A stretch of 64,000 nt of DNA. Origin: Kappaphycus alvarezii (taxonomy: Eukaryota > Rhodophyta > Florideophyceae > Gigartinales > Solieriaceae). Shown here piece by piece: positions 36,040 to 47,059 of the stretch; position 1 is the stretch's first letter, and each line of letters begins with the position of its first letter. The notes beneath the pieces were generated by a model. It did not search any database, had not been told where the DNA came from, and saw nothing but the letters and a program-made list of their open reading frames with translations. The stretch spans positions 248,001 through 312,000 of the forward strand of contig NADL03000653.1 in the NCBI GenBank assembly GCA_002205965.3, read 5' to 3'. The position numbers were made by a program, and so were the translations under genes.

Positions 36040-36299
36040 CGGGGTCCCAAGAATATATAAAAGCCATTGCGGCTAGTGTTTCAGGTTGAATAAGGGTGAG
36101 GTTGATATTTGATTTGGGCCAAGGCTGTTCTCTGGGCTTTCTATTTTTGGAGGATTGTTTCAGGCGGATAAATTCTAAGATCGTTTCCCTTCGAACAAAG
36201 TTTATGTAGACAATGTAAGCAAAATTAAAATGCCTACAAATAATACTAAACCCCTTCATTATGGTTCAAAAGTAGCTCACACAACACTAAAGTTGCCGA
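36040..36299. other. No gene seen
   Basis: Short spacer with no recognisable signal between the gypsy LTR and the Tc1-like relic. Confidence 0.3.
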
Positions 36300-37125
36300 T
36301 TTACCACGTGCTACAGCCCATAACTACCTAGATCGCCAAATTTGTGGCTCCTATTTCGTACATCCAGAGCGAGCGGTGCTTCCACTAAATCAGAATTTTT
36401 TTGCCGTAATGTACGTAGACTCGTGGTTGCTGTCAACAAATTTATGTGACTAACTGGTAAACACAGCGCGCGGGAAACTCTCTCGATATACTTTAAGGAG
36501 TATTTTCGCCCGCTGCTAAAAATCAAATCACGTGAACCATAAAAAGAAAAGCATCCCCACTCCATCACACTACATCACCTGGCTGTTTCGAGAAGACGAG
36601 ATTATTTTGCAATGTTATGCCATCAGTATTCCAATCCGTCCGGGACATCAATGTTCAACTCCTTTACACCTGAAAAGACAACTTTTTGCCACTGAGGAAG
36701 CTCCCATTCCCCATCTTGGTCACCACCTTCACCCTGTCCTTCTTATGTGCATCAATCAAGAAAGAATATTTCTTCATCTGCAGATATGAGTTTTTGCTAC
36801 TGCAGCAAAAAAAACAGTAATGTCACCCTTGATAGCTCGAGGCGCAAGTTCTTGCGGATGCGTTTTGCCCTATTTCCGGTGTTGGAGGCCTCCCTGATGA
36901 CGCGGTAATATACTTGCGAGATTTTGCCGATCTTTTTTGCTCCCTATCTCGCACGGTCCTTTACATACGAACTGAATACCTTTTGCGAGATTTCAACCTT
37001 CTTAGCTATCGCCCGTTGAATCAAATTTATTTCAAATAGGGCAATAGTTGCCACTCTATCCTTCTCGGACAAAGCGGTGCCGCGAGGAATTTTTGGGGGT
37101 GACCAATGCGGTAGCAGATGCCTGG
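36300..37125 (-). pseudogene. Tc1/mariner-like transposase relic
   Basis: Read on the minus strand from 37125, the N-terminal helix-turn-helix gives RGTALSEKDRVATIALFEIN, IQRAIAKKVEISQKVFSSYV and then ISQVYYRVIREASNTGNRAK, the usual pattern of Tc1-like DNA-binding domains. The catalytic part has QKVVFSGVKELNIDVPDGLE (36640-36700; the Asp of the usual FSDE reads Gly), then VMEWGCFSFYGSRDLIF (about 36520-36568) and SLKYIERVSRAL. Several stops and frame changes are present. It would have moved a short element at TA sites. I did not identify its terminal repeats. Confidence 0.75.
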
Positions 37126-38869
37126 GGAGGTGAATACTGCACTGTGATTTTCTATAATGTCACCAGTATTGTGGAGTCGAGAAGTTGCTTGGCTCGGCAG
37201 TATTCACTTTTTGTGAAACTTTGATTCTTTTAATGCAACGACTGTCCTTGATAAAATCAACGTTTACCCCAGAGTGAAACAAGACACGATATTGGAATAG
37301 CTCAGATTTTTTATGCAGACTCAACCACTAGTTTCCAACCCTCGATATCTGTCCTCTGTCTCCGAAGTTTACATTTTTTTTCCTTGCGGTGGGCCTATGA
37401 TACGATATTCTCGCGAGGCTTTATGCTCGAGCTGCGGCACTTGCGGTTACGAATTTCTCGGAGTACGGCACTCCCGTCCCTGTAGATGCTGGACGGATAT
37501 TTTTCACCCCTTTTTTTCCCAGTAGATGACGTCGTTGACTAGGATTGATGCGCGGGATATCATCCCTGGAAGACTTTTGTTTATCGGCAGTGCGCGTTAT
37601 CCCGAGGAATCAGAGTTAAACAGAATGTTACACCCCGCTTGCAATCGGACAGAAAGGCAAATCTAATAGATATTTTGACCTTCTGTCGGATTGGAAAAAT
37701 TCGCTGAGCGGAAAAACTTTTGTCGATATACCAGGTGTGGGTTTTAGGTGCACACCAGTTAATCGCTTGTTGAATTTTTGTTGTCCATCTGGTCGGGGTG
37801 GTCTAGACCCGAACACTCCACGGCCAAGGTTTATATGGACTCCACCAATTTTTGAAAACCCGAAATCAGTACTTTAGTAAAAATATTTTGATTAAAAAGT
37901 GACCACTACAGTAGTAAAATCGCTGGTTTCCTTCCGTACCATGGCCTGTATTGTAGTAAAACAGTAATTTCTTGTCCCAAATCTGTGCAGACGTGCCTTG
38001 CAATGTTGTCCAAAGTTTTTCAACACAACAATTACTAGTCATAGCCTTACTGTTATGTAAATTTCCACCATAAAAGAACATTTTTAATATGTATTGCTTT
38101 TATTTTTATTTAAAAGCAAATTTGGATATCCTTGATGTACTAAACATGGCGGAAGCTTCCAGGAGATATGCCATTCAGGGTGAATTGTTCAATAGTTGGG
38201 AAGATACCCCTGATTCAATACTTCTTAATCAGAAGTTCTGACGCCTACTATTCATACATTTGTAGAATATGTCACAGGGAAGTGAATTATTTTATTACCG
38301 TGTACTGGCATTTGGCTGATGAGTCCTCCGAAGAATTACAACATAGATTTAAAAGCTTTAGAAAGGAAGTAATTTCGGCAAAAAGGTAACATCTTGCTGC
38401 TTTCTTCTTTCTTTAGACGGACGCTGTTCTAGAGCATATATATACACTCTAAATTCTCTGTTCGAGGCTATGCATTGAAACTTATGGTTATGCTACCTGT
38501 GCATTCCGGTAGTCGAATTTCATGCCAGTTACGCTTATATTTACATTCATTTGGTCTTGCTTTATGCTAAGGTGCAGACCTCCAATGTGCGTTAGTCTTC
38601 GGTCTGTGACTGTTGTTCCGATTCGACTCTCCACTGTGCATTTGGTATCAAGGCCTATGTGTGCTGGGGATTAAGTTTGCGTATTCATTGCTCTGTCCTT
38701 TAAATGTTCCATTACGAATATATGTATGCTTGTTGAACGCCTTTTGCTGTATTGATTCTTGAGTTGCTCACCCTCTCACAACAGTGCAGCTTTTAGTTCT
38801 GAAAATTCAATGTAAAGCTACAACCGCTTGGATGATTAGGTAGAGGGTCCCAACTACTGGCTGGTGTAA
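37126..38869. other. AT-rich DNA with one short possible coding fragment
   Basis: The only coding-like piece is 38146-38389 on the plus strand. It starts MAEASRRYAIQGELFNSWED and, after a frame change, reads YYSYICRICHREVNYFITVYW...FKSFRKEV. The CxxC...H pattern could be the start of a BED-like zinc finger but is too short to assign. Nothing else is supportable. Confidence 0.3.
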
Positions 38870-40113
38870 TGACATGACGCTTCTCGGAACTCTCCCTGCT
38901 CTTTGGCATTGTTCCCAGGACTTGACATGTGCTTTTTTAGCCCGGGTCATTGTGAGCCACCAGAAACGCGTAAAAACGAAATACCTAGTGGTTTCACGGC
39001 CCCAGTGCGCAACCTGGTCGTAGAAGGGAGCGATAATTCTTCTTCTATGCGCGATTGACGAGACAACCTTCAGTCCTTTCGCCGTCTTTCTCAGAAAATG
39101 ATTGACGGTAACTGTTTAATTTCGTGCTTGTCTCCTGACTCGAAATGGAACGCCAACTCCAGAAATTGTGACCAAATATCGCTTCAATGCTGCCAACGGG
39201 GGCTCTAACTCTGTAGGTGTCGTAATGAACATGAAAGGCTCTGGTATATCATCCGTTCTTATTTTAAGGTCCAACACTTCGGGTGCGAGGAAGGTATTTA
39301 TCGTTGATTCTTTCGGCGCTTCAGAATCTTCTCCGATGCGGCGACAAAGATAATCTCCGTGTGCGTTCCTCTTCCCCGGAACTTGCTTGATTTAAAATTC
39401 GAATTCAACCATTATGTTCAGCCACCGACTCAATCGACCGCGTAGGTCCTTCTTCTCGAATACTCCCCAGAACGATTCATGGTCAACGCAGACCACAAAC
39501 GGTCCATTAAACTGACAATACCGGAACTTCTAAAACACAAACACTACCGCTGAAGAATCTTTCTCGAAAGCACTATCATTCTCCTCAGCCCCCTTCAACG
39601 CTCGACTTGCGTATTGTACCGGTCTTGGTTTCCCGTCGTCGCCCTCCAGTATGAGCGCAGCCCCAACAACACCGTTCGACGGGTCGATACACAATTCTAA
39701 TTCTCTGGTGTAATCGGGTTTGAATAGAATGGATGCTGTACAGAGCCTTTTCTGAAAGCTTCGTCGGCTTCCTCATTCCAGGAAAAATTGGGATCCTTCA
39801 GTTTGAGTTTGTGCAGGGGTTCCGCAATTCGCGCAAAGTTACGTACAAACCGTCAGCAGAACGAGCAGAACATCAGGAATGATAGGAGCTCTTTTCCTGT
39901 TTGTGGCACTCTGGATTTCTCAACTCTTTGGATCTTCCTTGGGTCAGGCTTCAAACCGTCTGCAGATACTACATGTACCAACAGAGGTATTTTGCGTTGA
40001 GCAAAGGTGCACTTGCTTAGCTTGATCTTGATGTTCGCAGCGCGGATTCTTTCAAAGACTATCACTACAAGTGCAGAATTTAGGTTTAAATTAATTTTTT
40101 CGTTCATGTTCAA
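38870..40113 (-). pseudogene. Ty3/gypsy element 2: late RT, RNase H and start of integrase
   Basis: Minus-strand relic. The RT end reads ANIKIKLSKCTFAQRKI and DGLKPDPRKIQRVEKSRVP (40113-39853). Then come FVRNFARIAEPLHKLKLKDP, FSWNEEADEAFRK, an RNase H with YASRALKG-, AVVFVFQKFRYCQF- and VCVDHESFWGVF-like blocks (39780-39450), and an integrase zinc region ending RFWWLTM...HVKSWEQCQRA (about 38900), where the first zinc Cys reads Trp. All are broken by frame changes. The catalytic RT palm is missing. It overlaps in domain content with element 3 (both carry a KIKLSKC block), so the two are separate insertions. Confidence 0.75.
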
Positions 40114-40356
40114 GAAATTTAATAGATCCCTAATTTTTTTTCACAATATTGTATCATATCATAAAATCCTTTGGTATGTTTTCGTTCAAATTCTTGCTTC
40201 CAAAAGCAAATTATCGAAACGAAAATATTATTCAATACTATCGAGACCTCCCCGAGACCTACATTTTTACTGCTTGATGTGTGACACTCTACTGTATCCC
40301 TAAGAGCATAATGTTTTCTGTCAAGATCGACTTGAACTCTTTACACAAGCAATCAC

Positions 40357-41810
40357 CTACCACAACCACATATGGAATGGGAATCTCCAGCCTCCCGGGA
40401 TCATGTCCTCACTGCACGCAAAGGTTGACCACATTTTCTTGCTCGGTTCCACGCTTCTTCTCCAAGCCATTCCGAACATTCTTTTGTATGCGTCCTCGTT
40501 TCCTTCTGTTGCTGAATCAATTTGGCAACCTGTTCTTTGCATCCTACTGCGCAGTGGTGAGGTAAATCTACCATCAGTAAACTCCCTGCTTCTTCTAAAA
40601 ATCACGGGACGCACTATTTGACCGTTGTCCATGTCTGTTTCTGGTGTATCACTACCACAGCTTGCACCTAAGAAAAGGACCACTTGAGAATCTTTTTCAC
40701 GTTCATTGTACCAGTACGACCCAAGAATTCTTAAGAGATGCCCTGCTTGACTCTTCGTCTCTCTGGTCAACATGCCCTGTCGATCGGTTACAGATGTGAT
40801 TCCCAAATTATCACAGAGCAGGGCAAGTCCATCGAATTAGATTTCGAAATCCGAAGAGTCTACAACAGGATTTTGCGTGTAATGATAAGGTGGGTAAAAA
40901 CATACCCGTTAAGCAACATCGCCCTTCCTGAGCAGAAATATATTCTCAGCTTGTGATTCGAAAACCTGAAATGTTCATTCGACACTTATCCTTAACAAAT
41001 GCCGAAGGACACCCTGCAACCTGGACGGTTGATCAACTACGTTCTGAGCTCCAGCTCCCGCGACACGGCATGAACTAGGCTTTCGCAGAGAACGTTGCAA
41101 TGTAGCCAACAATTTTTTCCTCGCTCTCATCTTCAGTTCATTCACGCAGTACTCCATGACAGAAGCACTCTTGTTACTTAATCTTTCCTCGCTGACAAGA
41201 ACTCTTCTCTCCAAAGCAGAAACCTTCGCCCCAGTAGAGCTTGGCCCTCCTGCAACTTAAGAAGGCTTCCATTTTCCTTTTTTTGAGGGACCTACTTCTC
41301 TTGCGAGACATCTGTGTCTTAGAGAACCCTCTCGCAATATCAAACCAGTCATCATCGCTATCATCTGTAGCTTTCTCCTTGTATCCTACTTCCAGAGGCT
41401 CCGTTACTCCATCTGTACACAGCTGTACACTAGAGATCTTCCATTTCAACCGAGGATTATCGTTTGTTCCATTGGATCTTCTAGTTGGCAACCTCGCAGA
41501 AATCCAACATCATGCACCTCTTCTTCACAACCATATTGTGCGTAATATTGCAGATCTGCACGTGCTAAAACTCTCCTTCACCTTTCTCCCTTAGCAAACC
41601 GATACTCTTACCAGTCTACCATTTCGGCTTATCGTCATCTGTGAACCACTCTACGTCAACATCTTGAAGTATCTTCGGAAGGACATCCCTAGCTCTACAA
41701 CTTCTCACAGGGCGTGGGTTTCCATTAGTGCACTTTGAACTATATGGCATTTGTTGATCAACTTCACCGAAAGTAACCATAGCGTTCGCAAGAAAGCAGT
41801 AGTGTAGCAA
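40357..41810 (-). pseudogene. Unidentified minus-strand ORF series
   Basis: Frames at 41810-41616 (VTFGEVDQQMPYSSKCTNG, then DVDVEWFTDDDKPKW), 41491-41174 (an acidic stretch DDSDDDWFDIARGFSKTQ followed by RKRSRSLKKRKMEAF), 41214-40975 and 40806-40357 (149 codons, DGRFTSPLRSRMQRTGC, EDAYKRMFGMAWRRSVEPSK) could be pieces of one protein. Alternating acidic and basic stretches suggest a nuclear or nucleic-acid-binding protein. No domain is recognised. It sits between two gypsy fragments on the same strand and could be part of an unknown element. Confidence 0.3.
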
Positions 41811-42135
41811 GAAGATGTCAATCGAAACTTTGATATGCAGGGATCAGCCGAGTCCAAAGGCTTCGAGAGCTCGAAGTACATCCCAGAGCTTGGGGTTTCC
41901 TGATTTCTATCTTACTTAATACTGCATTGTTATTAAATATGGGGTTTGGCGGAAGAGTGGGAATCTTTCTAAAATCTGAACCATGTTATCGAATAATAAT
42001 TCCACTCAACTATTGCAATCGCTTGAGTGGAATACAGAAATCTATCTTGATTTATTATAAGTGATGGTATCCTATCTCTGAATTTCTGTTTTCCGAATTA
42101 AACGTCGTTCTAGCATCTCGAAGGATTCAATACTG

Positions 42136-44045
42136 GTGATTCGTCAATTGCAAACGAAGAAGCACTTAAACCGAAAGAGAAAAAAACCAACCCAAACGAT
42201 TGAGAACCTCAAAGTTGATAAGATGGTAATTGTAAGCGAGGCAAATTCGAGATCCAGAGGCACTGATAATAACTATTTCGAGTCTGCAAAGCGCATAAGG
42301 GCCAGCCGCAATCCAAACCTGGAAACTGTTTGGAAGCCGAACCGAATAGACAAGGGTCTCAGCTTTCAGAGCAGGCAAGTTCGTGAAGAAGAAGAAGAAT
42401 TTGACTCGGATGAGATCGAAACCTTGAACAGACTTTTAAGAAGGATTAAGGCCCGGAAGAATCCGTTTTGGATAAAGATAAATCGATATCACAGGACTAT
42501 GATGTACAAGTGATTCCCTATGCGAACTGTCGTCGAGTAGATGCGCATCTTATCGGAGATTCTAGGCAACAGGCGGAGAATACAAGTTCTACATGGTTAT
42601 CCGGAGAAGTACTGAAGGTAAATACTCCGGGATTTGCAATCTAATTCTCAAAATTGGAGAACACCTTATTCGCCAAACTCAATTTGATGGAGGATTTTCT
42701 GGTCAAAAGGATCAGTTCTGTTGAGAAACAGATAAGCGGACTTAGAAAAGATGTCATGTAGCTGCGTACAGCTTCTGTTCGGGCTCGTTCTGACCAAACA
42801 TGTGGAACTTCAGCCTCATCTGCATTTGTAACAAAACTTCAGAGAGCCACCTCTCATACCTCATAACGAATGGATTTTTGATGAATATGCTCTCTGTCGT
42901 GTAGTTTCTACAATCCTCGCAGATAAAGTTGTTGAAATCGCCCTCGAGGATCCTCAAGAACTCTCACACTTATGCAAAGAAGAATTACGAACACCACTAT
43001 TTTCATTACTGCCCGGTAGAAAGTGTTCAGAATGGAAGGATGGTGTTGGATTGCGCCACAGTAAGTTTAGGAAGAGAATCTTCATGAACGCTATCTTCAA
43101 TTTACAGCGAAAGGCCTTCGGAAAGTTTCTTCCAGATGATGCTACATCAACAACTATCTCGGACTGTGAAAGAACCGAAAATGACACAACTAATCCAAGC
43201 GAAAACATTTTGTCCGATAATGTCAACAATGGAGATTGCAAACTCAAACGGATTGCCCACCCAAAATGGCTCAGATCAGAATACATCACTCCAAAGGACA
43301 TCGACGCTGCGTAGCGTCAGCAAGAGGAGATTCTGAATAAGAATAAGGAGTCTGAGGATGACATATCAGATAGTCGCTGGAACCAACGTTGTTATAATGT
43401 CAAAGATGTGCCGACGAGGAGCGATATTGCGACATATGGTGCATTTCGAAAGTTCAGTATGGCCAGATAATTTCTTCATACCTGTCGCCGTAATGGTAAA
43501 ATGGCACTCTTTGAGAGCCTATTATACTTGGTGGTGCCATGAAGAAGTCATGGATTTGATATTGCACAAGATCTTGTGACAATTACATGGTTGAACCCAA
43601 AGGATCTCAGTGTGCAGAACATTGCAGATGTGATGGAAATGAAAGACATTCGGTGCGATCATGCCACTGACGACAGACCAAATGCAGAGCTACATTCCAG
43701 TTTTATGACATCTCTCAAATCCATTATTCTTGCAGTCATTCACCCTGTCAATGTTTTTCAAGTAACTGGGAAGCAGAGAAAAGGAAACAGACCTGAGAAG
43801 AAAATGATTACGAAGATTATACATCTGACAGATGTTGCTGGCATATTCTCCACAGGTTTCACGAAATGTAACGAAAATGATTACGATTTTCTTCCATTTC
43901 TTCGGAGCCATTCATCGACTTTACGATGTCTTGCAGTCATTTCGCAAGTGCTTTGTGACTTGACGAAAAACTATATAAGGGCAAGTTCATTGTCTGATGG
44001 AACTTTGTTGGCTCCAGATGACAGAACATGGAAACCTTTTCGTTT
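42136..44045 (+). pseudogene. Unidentified plus-strand gene relic cut off by gypsy element 3
   Basis: Pieces in series: 42136-42513 (basic, EEEEEFDSDEIETLNRLLRR), about 42620-42760 (coiled coil LFAKLNLMEDFLVKRISSVE), 42856-43314 (FDEYALCRVVSTILADKVVE, PQELSHLCKEELRTPLFSL, FRKRIFMNAIFNLQRKAFGK), and 43358-44045 in two frames (ITWLNPKDLSVQNIADVMEM, FLPFLRSHSSTLRCLAVISQ). The frame 42856-43314 is open for about 150 codons, well beyond the first ATG at 43051. The last frame runs into antisense gypsy sequence after about 44045, which marks a junction. No domain is recognised. It may be a host or transposon protein truncated by the retroelement. Confidence 0.4.
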
Positions 44046-44793
44046 TCTCTGGATCCACTTTAATTCCATCTTGATCGACGATATGACCGAGTAATTGGAT
44101 AGATGTTTTCGCAAAGAAGCATTTGCTTAACTTAATTTTCAGGCTGTACGCAGCTATTCTCTCCACCACCGTCTTGACATGCGATATGTGCTGATCCAAG
44201 GTTTTTGAGAATATCACCACATCATCGATATAAACTCTTGCAAATGGAAGTCCTTTCAAAACCTCGTTCATCATTCTTTGGAATGTAGCTGGGGCATTCA
44301 TGAGACCAAAAGGCATCACTTCGAACCTGAATGTACCGGCTTTGCTGGTAAAAGTTGTTTTTTCCTTACATTTTTCATCTAATGGAATCTGCCAATAACC
44401 AGTGTAAAGATCAATTGAGGTGAAGTATCTCCCGCCCTTCAAGTCCTCGACGATTTCTTCCATGTTTGGAATCGGAAATCGATCGGGTATCATTCTCTGG
44501 TTCAGTTGTCGGTAATCGACGGAAAAGCGAAGTTTTCCATCTTTCTTTGGTGCTATCACAACTGGGAATGACCATGGGGATGAAACAGTCCGAATAGTAT
44601 CATTTTCCAGCATACTTTTAACATTCTCTGAGATAAATTGGTCATATTTTGGCGGTTGACGTCTAGCCCTGTGGTAAATTGGTTTAGTATCGGTAAGTTC
44701 AAATGAGTGAGTGACCGGTACACTTGCTTGTCTTAGATCAGAAGCGCTCCATGAAATTACTTCGGAAGATGTTAAAATGTCGGATATTTTCAT
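43987..44793 (-). CDS. Ty3/gypsy reverse transcriptase (element 3)
   Basis: An open minus-strand frame of 268 codons. RT features in order: THSFELTDTKPIYHRARRQP (residues 28-47), SSPWSFPVVIAPKKDGKLRF (71-90), FTSIDLYTGYWQIPLD with catalytic Asp 127, FEVMPFGLMNAPATFQRMMN (148-167), and FARVYIDDVVIFSKTLDQHI with Tyr188-Ile-Asp190-Asp191. All three catalytic Asp are present. The frame continues to DQDGIKVDPEKTK and then leaves the RT at about residue 250: the last roughly 18 residues are foreign, showing the truncation point. It would convert element RNA to DNA but lacks RNase H. The ATG at 44793 is only the first Met; the true polyprotein comes from upstream. Confidence 0.85.
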   Translation of the reverse strand: MKISDILTSSEVISWSASDLRQASVPVTHSFELTDTKPIYHRARRQPPKYDQFISENVKSMLENDTIRTVSSPWSFPVVIAPKKDGKLRFSVDYRQLNQRMIPDRFPIPNMEEIVEDLKGGRYFTSIDLYTGYWQIPLDEKCKEKTTFTSKAGTFRFEVMPFGLMNAPATFQRMMNEVLKGLPFARVYIDDVVIFSKTLDQHISHVKTVVERIAAYSLKIKLSKCFFAKTSIQLLGHIVDQDGIKVDPEKTKRFPCSVIWSQQSSIRQ

Positions 44794-45026
44794 TGAAGCG
44801 GGGCTGTAAGGTGCTGTACTTTTTCTTGAATTTCTGCCATTTGGCGCTGGTCTTCTTCTCGAGCCTCTCCCTCCAAATTTTGAAGGACTTCTTCCGGCGT
44901 TCTCACATCTTCAGATATGGAATCCGATATATTCCTGTTTTCCTTGCAACTGTAATCTTCTTTCATGCTCCGAATTCCGTCCTTTGATTCGATATTATCG
45001 CAAAAAGAAACAAATTCAGGTGTCAC
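44790..45026 (-). CDS. Acidic linker between protease and RT (gypsy element 3)
   Basis: A short open minus-strand frame of 78 codons, mostly acidic and helical (TPEEVLQNLEGEAREEDQRQ). It overlaps the RT frame by 4 bp. In gypsy elements the stretch between protease and RT is poorly conserved, so this is probably the Pol linker in a shifted frame. Alone it has no recognisable function. Confidence 0.45.
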   Translation of the reverse strand: MTPEFVSFCDNIESKDGIRSMKEDYSCKENRNISDSISEDVRTPEEVLQNLEGEAREEDQRQMAEIQEKVQHLTAPLQ

Positions 45027-45106
45027 GCCTACCCAGAATTCCAGTCTTCATCTGTTTCAAACCCAGAATCATAATCATCCCATGCCATGTTCAGTATCCC
45101 CCGAGC

Positions 45107-46048
45107 TTACCCTTCTCCACTTCCGAAAGTGTTAGTTGGTTCGGAATCTTCGCTGTCATTGCTAGAAGTGAAATCTTCACTGTCCGTTTCTTTCAAATCT
45201 ACCGGATGTGTGCTTTTGTCGAAATCCAGGGGCATCTTCACGGTTCTGCCGTCAACATTAACTGAAACGATTTGGTTGCCCAAGTCAATGCAGGTCCCTA
45301 ATCTTTCCATGGTAGGGCAGCCAATTATTGCATCAAAAGGGAGATCAGGCATGACAAGAAAGTCTACATCAACTTTAAAGTCCCCGAAGAACACGGAAAC
45401 CTTGTCAACAGTTCCCATGCATTTTGATACGGTTCCATCCGCCACAGTTATTCTTAGAGTAGTTGGAATAATTTCAAGACCTAGATCTGTCACCAAAGTT
45501 TCAGAAATAAGGTTTGGAACAGCGCCCGAATCGAAAAGAGCTTGGGTTTGCATTCCCAATACTTTGACTGGTACTAGTTTAAGACGCCTTGGTGCTATCG
45601 AGGCCGATTGAAGAAACAGTTTCTTACCCTTAGCGGACTTATTAGACCTGATAATTTTTTTGAGTTCTTTTCTCGCGTCCTCTGCGTCGCGCCTCAAAAG
45701 TTGACCAAACGTTATCCCAGTTGGGGCTGATGCAAGCTCAGCCACCAAATTGTACTTCTTCACATATTCTAGTACGTCCTTCGGGATATTCTTAAATTTC
45801 TTACTCTTTTTCGTCTTCTTGGCCGGAGTGACTCCCACTCCTGGAACAACTTGATCAGACCTCTTGGTTCGAGGAGGTACAGGTGCTGGGATATGTTCCA
45901 GCATTCCATAATCTAGCCTAGGTTTTTTCGATAAAATGTTCCCTTCCCCATCCCTTTTTGTCACATTGACTTGACTGATTTCTTCAGCGATAGATACGTT
46001 ACCGGCATCCGTCAACTTGTGATCCTTTCTGTTTTGTAAGATTTTCAT
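45107..46048 (-). CDS. Gag-Pol segment with retropepsin domain (gypsy element 3)
   Basis: An open minus-strand frame of 313 codons. The first about 150 residues are a basic linker (PAKKTKKSKKFKNIPKDVLE, then DAEDARKELKKIIRSNKSAK). The aspartic protease follows: LVPVKVLGMQTQALFDSGAV with the active-site Asp173-Ser-Gly, NLISETLVTDLGLEI, then FKVDVDFLVMPDLPFDAIIG (the second strand) and CPTMERLGTCIDLGN. DSG in place of DTG is tolerated in retropepsins. A Ser/Asp/Glu-rich tail precedes RT. It overlaps the gag frame by 4 bp at the start, so expression may need frameshifting or reinitiation. Confidence 0.8.
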   Translation of the reverse strand: MKILQNRKDHKLTDAGNVSIAEEISQVNVTKRDGEGNILSKKPRLDYGMLEHIPAPVPPRTKRSDQVVPGVGVTPAKKTKKSKKFKNIPKDVLEYVKKYNLVAELASAPTGITFGQLLRRDAEDARKELKKIIRSNKSAKGKKLFLQSASIAPRRLKLVPVKVLGMQTQALFDSGAVPNLISETLVTDLGLEIIPTTLRITVADGTVSKCMGTVDKVSVFFGDFKVDVDFLVMPDLPFDAIIGCPTMERLGTCIDLGNQIVSVNVDGRTVKMPLDFDKSTHPVDLKETDSEDFTSSNDSEDSEPTNTFGSGEG

Positions 46049-46425
46049 CTCTGGTCCTGACTAGCTCCTTGCGTCCGATAAATTTGCTTTTCTGTTGTCT
46101 TTAGACCAGCAGTTACTTTCATGATGCCCATATCGACCGCACTTTCCACCACGAGTGTTTCTATGTGGATTATCAGGACACCTATTTGCAAAATGTCCAG
46201 GCTTGTGACAGTAGGAACAGACTTCTGCGGCCTCGGGGGCCCAGACTGGTTCTTCTTAATTGTAAGAGTAAGGCTTTCCAACTGCGAGGTTATCATATCA
46301 AGTAGATTATCGAATCGGGTTTCCAACCCTTCTCCCAAGTTTTTGACATCGCTCCTGACTGATTCCAATGCTGCTGTGCTAGTAGCCGGCCTTTGATAAT
46401 TCTTTTCAGGATGTACGATCGGCAT
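46045..46425 (-). CDS. Gag C-terminal part with frameshifted zinc knuckles (gypsy element 3)
   Basis: A minus-strand frame of 126 codons. Residues 14-60 form a coiled coil (ESVRSDVKNLGEGLETRFDN, LLDMITSQLESLTLTIKKNQ). After about residue 70 this frame loses meaning, while a shifted frame reads CSYCHKPGHFANRC, a complete CX2CX4HX4C zinc knuckle, then KCGRYGHHESNC, a second one lacking its first Cys. The knuckles bind element RNA for packaging. A one-base change near 46230 therefore separates coiled coil and knuckles, by mutation or by programmed shift. Confidence 0.7.
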   Translation of the reverse strand: MPIVHPEKNYQRPATSTAALESVRSDVKNLGEGLETRFDNLLDMITSQLESLTLTIKKNQSGPPRPQKSVPTVTSLDILQIGVLIIHIETLVVESAVDMGIMKVTAGLKTTEKQIYRTQGASQDQR

Positions 46426-46505
46426 AGATGTACGGGTTTCCCTCGGTATTTCACTTAGTGACTGAAACGTCTCCTAATTTTTGACAAATTCTACTATGGT
46501 ACCCT

Positions 46506-46970
46506 TCAGTTCATTAAAAGTGTGAGGGCCCTTGATAAGGAGGAAATCGGAGAGCCGCTTATCCCCATCGCCGCCTTACGCAGCATTCCGTACTTGGCTT
46601 GGGCGTTGAACCCAGTCTTTTCATAGAGATCACACAAGTATACCAATGAGCTTAACAAATCGTCGAAGTTGAGCCGGGCCTCTATGGCGGTACGAATCAT
46701 CTCATCTGGTTCTACCTCCTTAGCATACTCTTTCACAAGCCACTCGCATACCTCACCGAAGTTACGCCCACTCCCGTTAAGAGACCACCCGTTGATAAAC
46801 TTGGCCTTATATTTGTGCTTTGCGTCACCATGAAGATAGGCGAAGATACTTTCGGCCTTCTCTTCATCGCTCTTCTCACGCATCACAACGTTGACATATG
46901 TATAGAGAAACTCCTCAACATCTTCATTCTTGCCACCTGTGAACGTTACACGAGCAGCGTTGAGTTCCAT
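46506..46970 (-). CDS. Gag capsid-like domain (gypsy element 3)
   Basis: An open minus-strand frame of 154 codons from ATG 46970. MELNAARVTFTGGKNEDVEE and FLYTYVNVVMREKSDEEKAE give the usual start of a retrotransposon gag (F.G....v..fl......), followed by SIFAYLHGDAKHKYKAKF, FGEVCEWLVKEYAKEVEP and SSLVYLCDLYEKTGFNAQAK. The protein forms the particle shell. It ends at a stop at 46506, about 80 bp before the next gag frame; the coding between them is in another frame. ATG 46970 is the first Met downstream of the likely LTR. Confidence 0.7.
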   Translation of the reverse strand: MELNAARVTFTGGKNEDVEEFLYTYVNVVMREKSDEEKAESIFAYLHGDAKHKYKAKFINGWSLNGSGRNFGEVCEWLVKEYAKEVEPDEMIRTAIEARLNFDDLLSSLVYLCDLYEKTGFNAQAKYGMLRKAAMGISGSPISSLSRALTLLMN

Positions 46971-47059
46971 GATTACAGAAAAGAAATCCCCTCGAATGGT
47001 TCCCTAAGACTGCTCAACTCGAATACCTCGGGTGCAACCCCCTCCACAAGAGTACCAAA

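Noticed and set aside
38870-44793. Gypsy fragments 2 and 3 as one element split by an insertion
   Set aside because: Both contain the KIKLSKC block and the DPxK segment, so their RT regions overlap; they are two elements.
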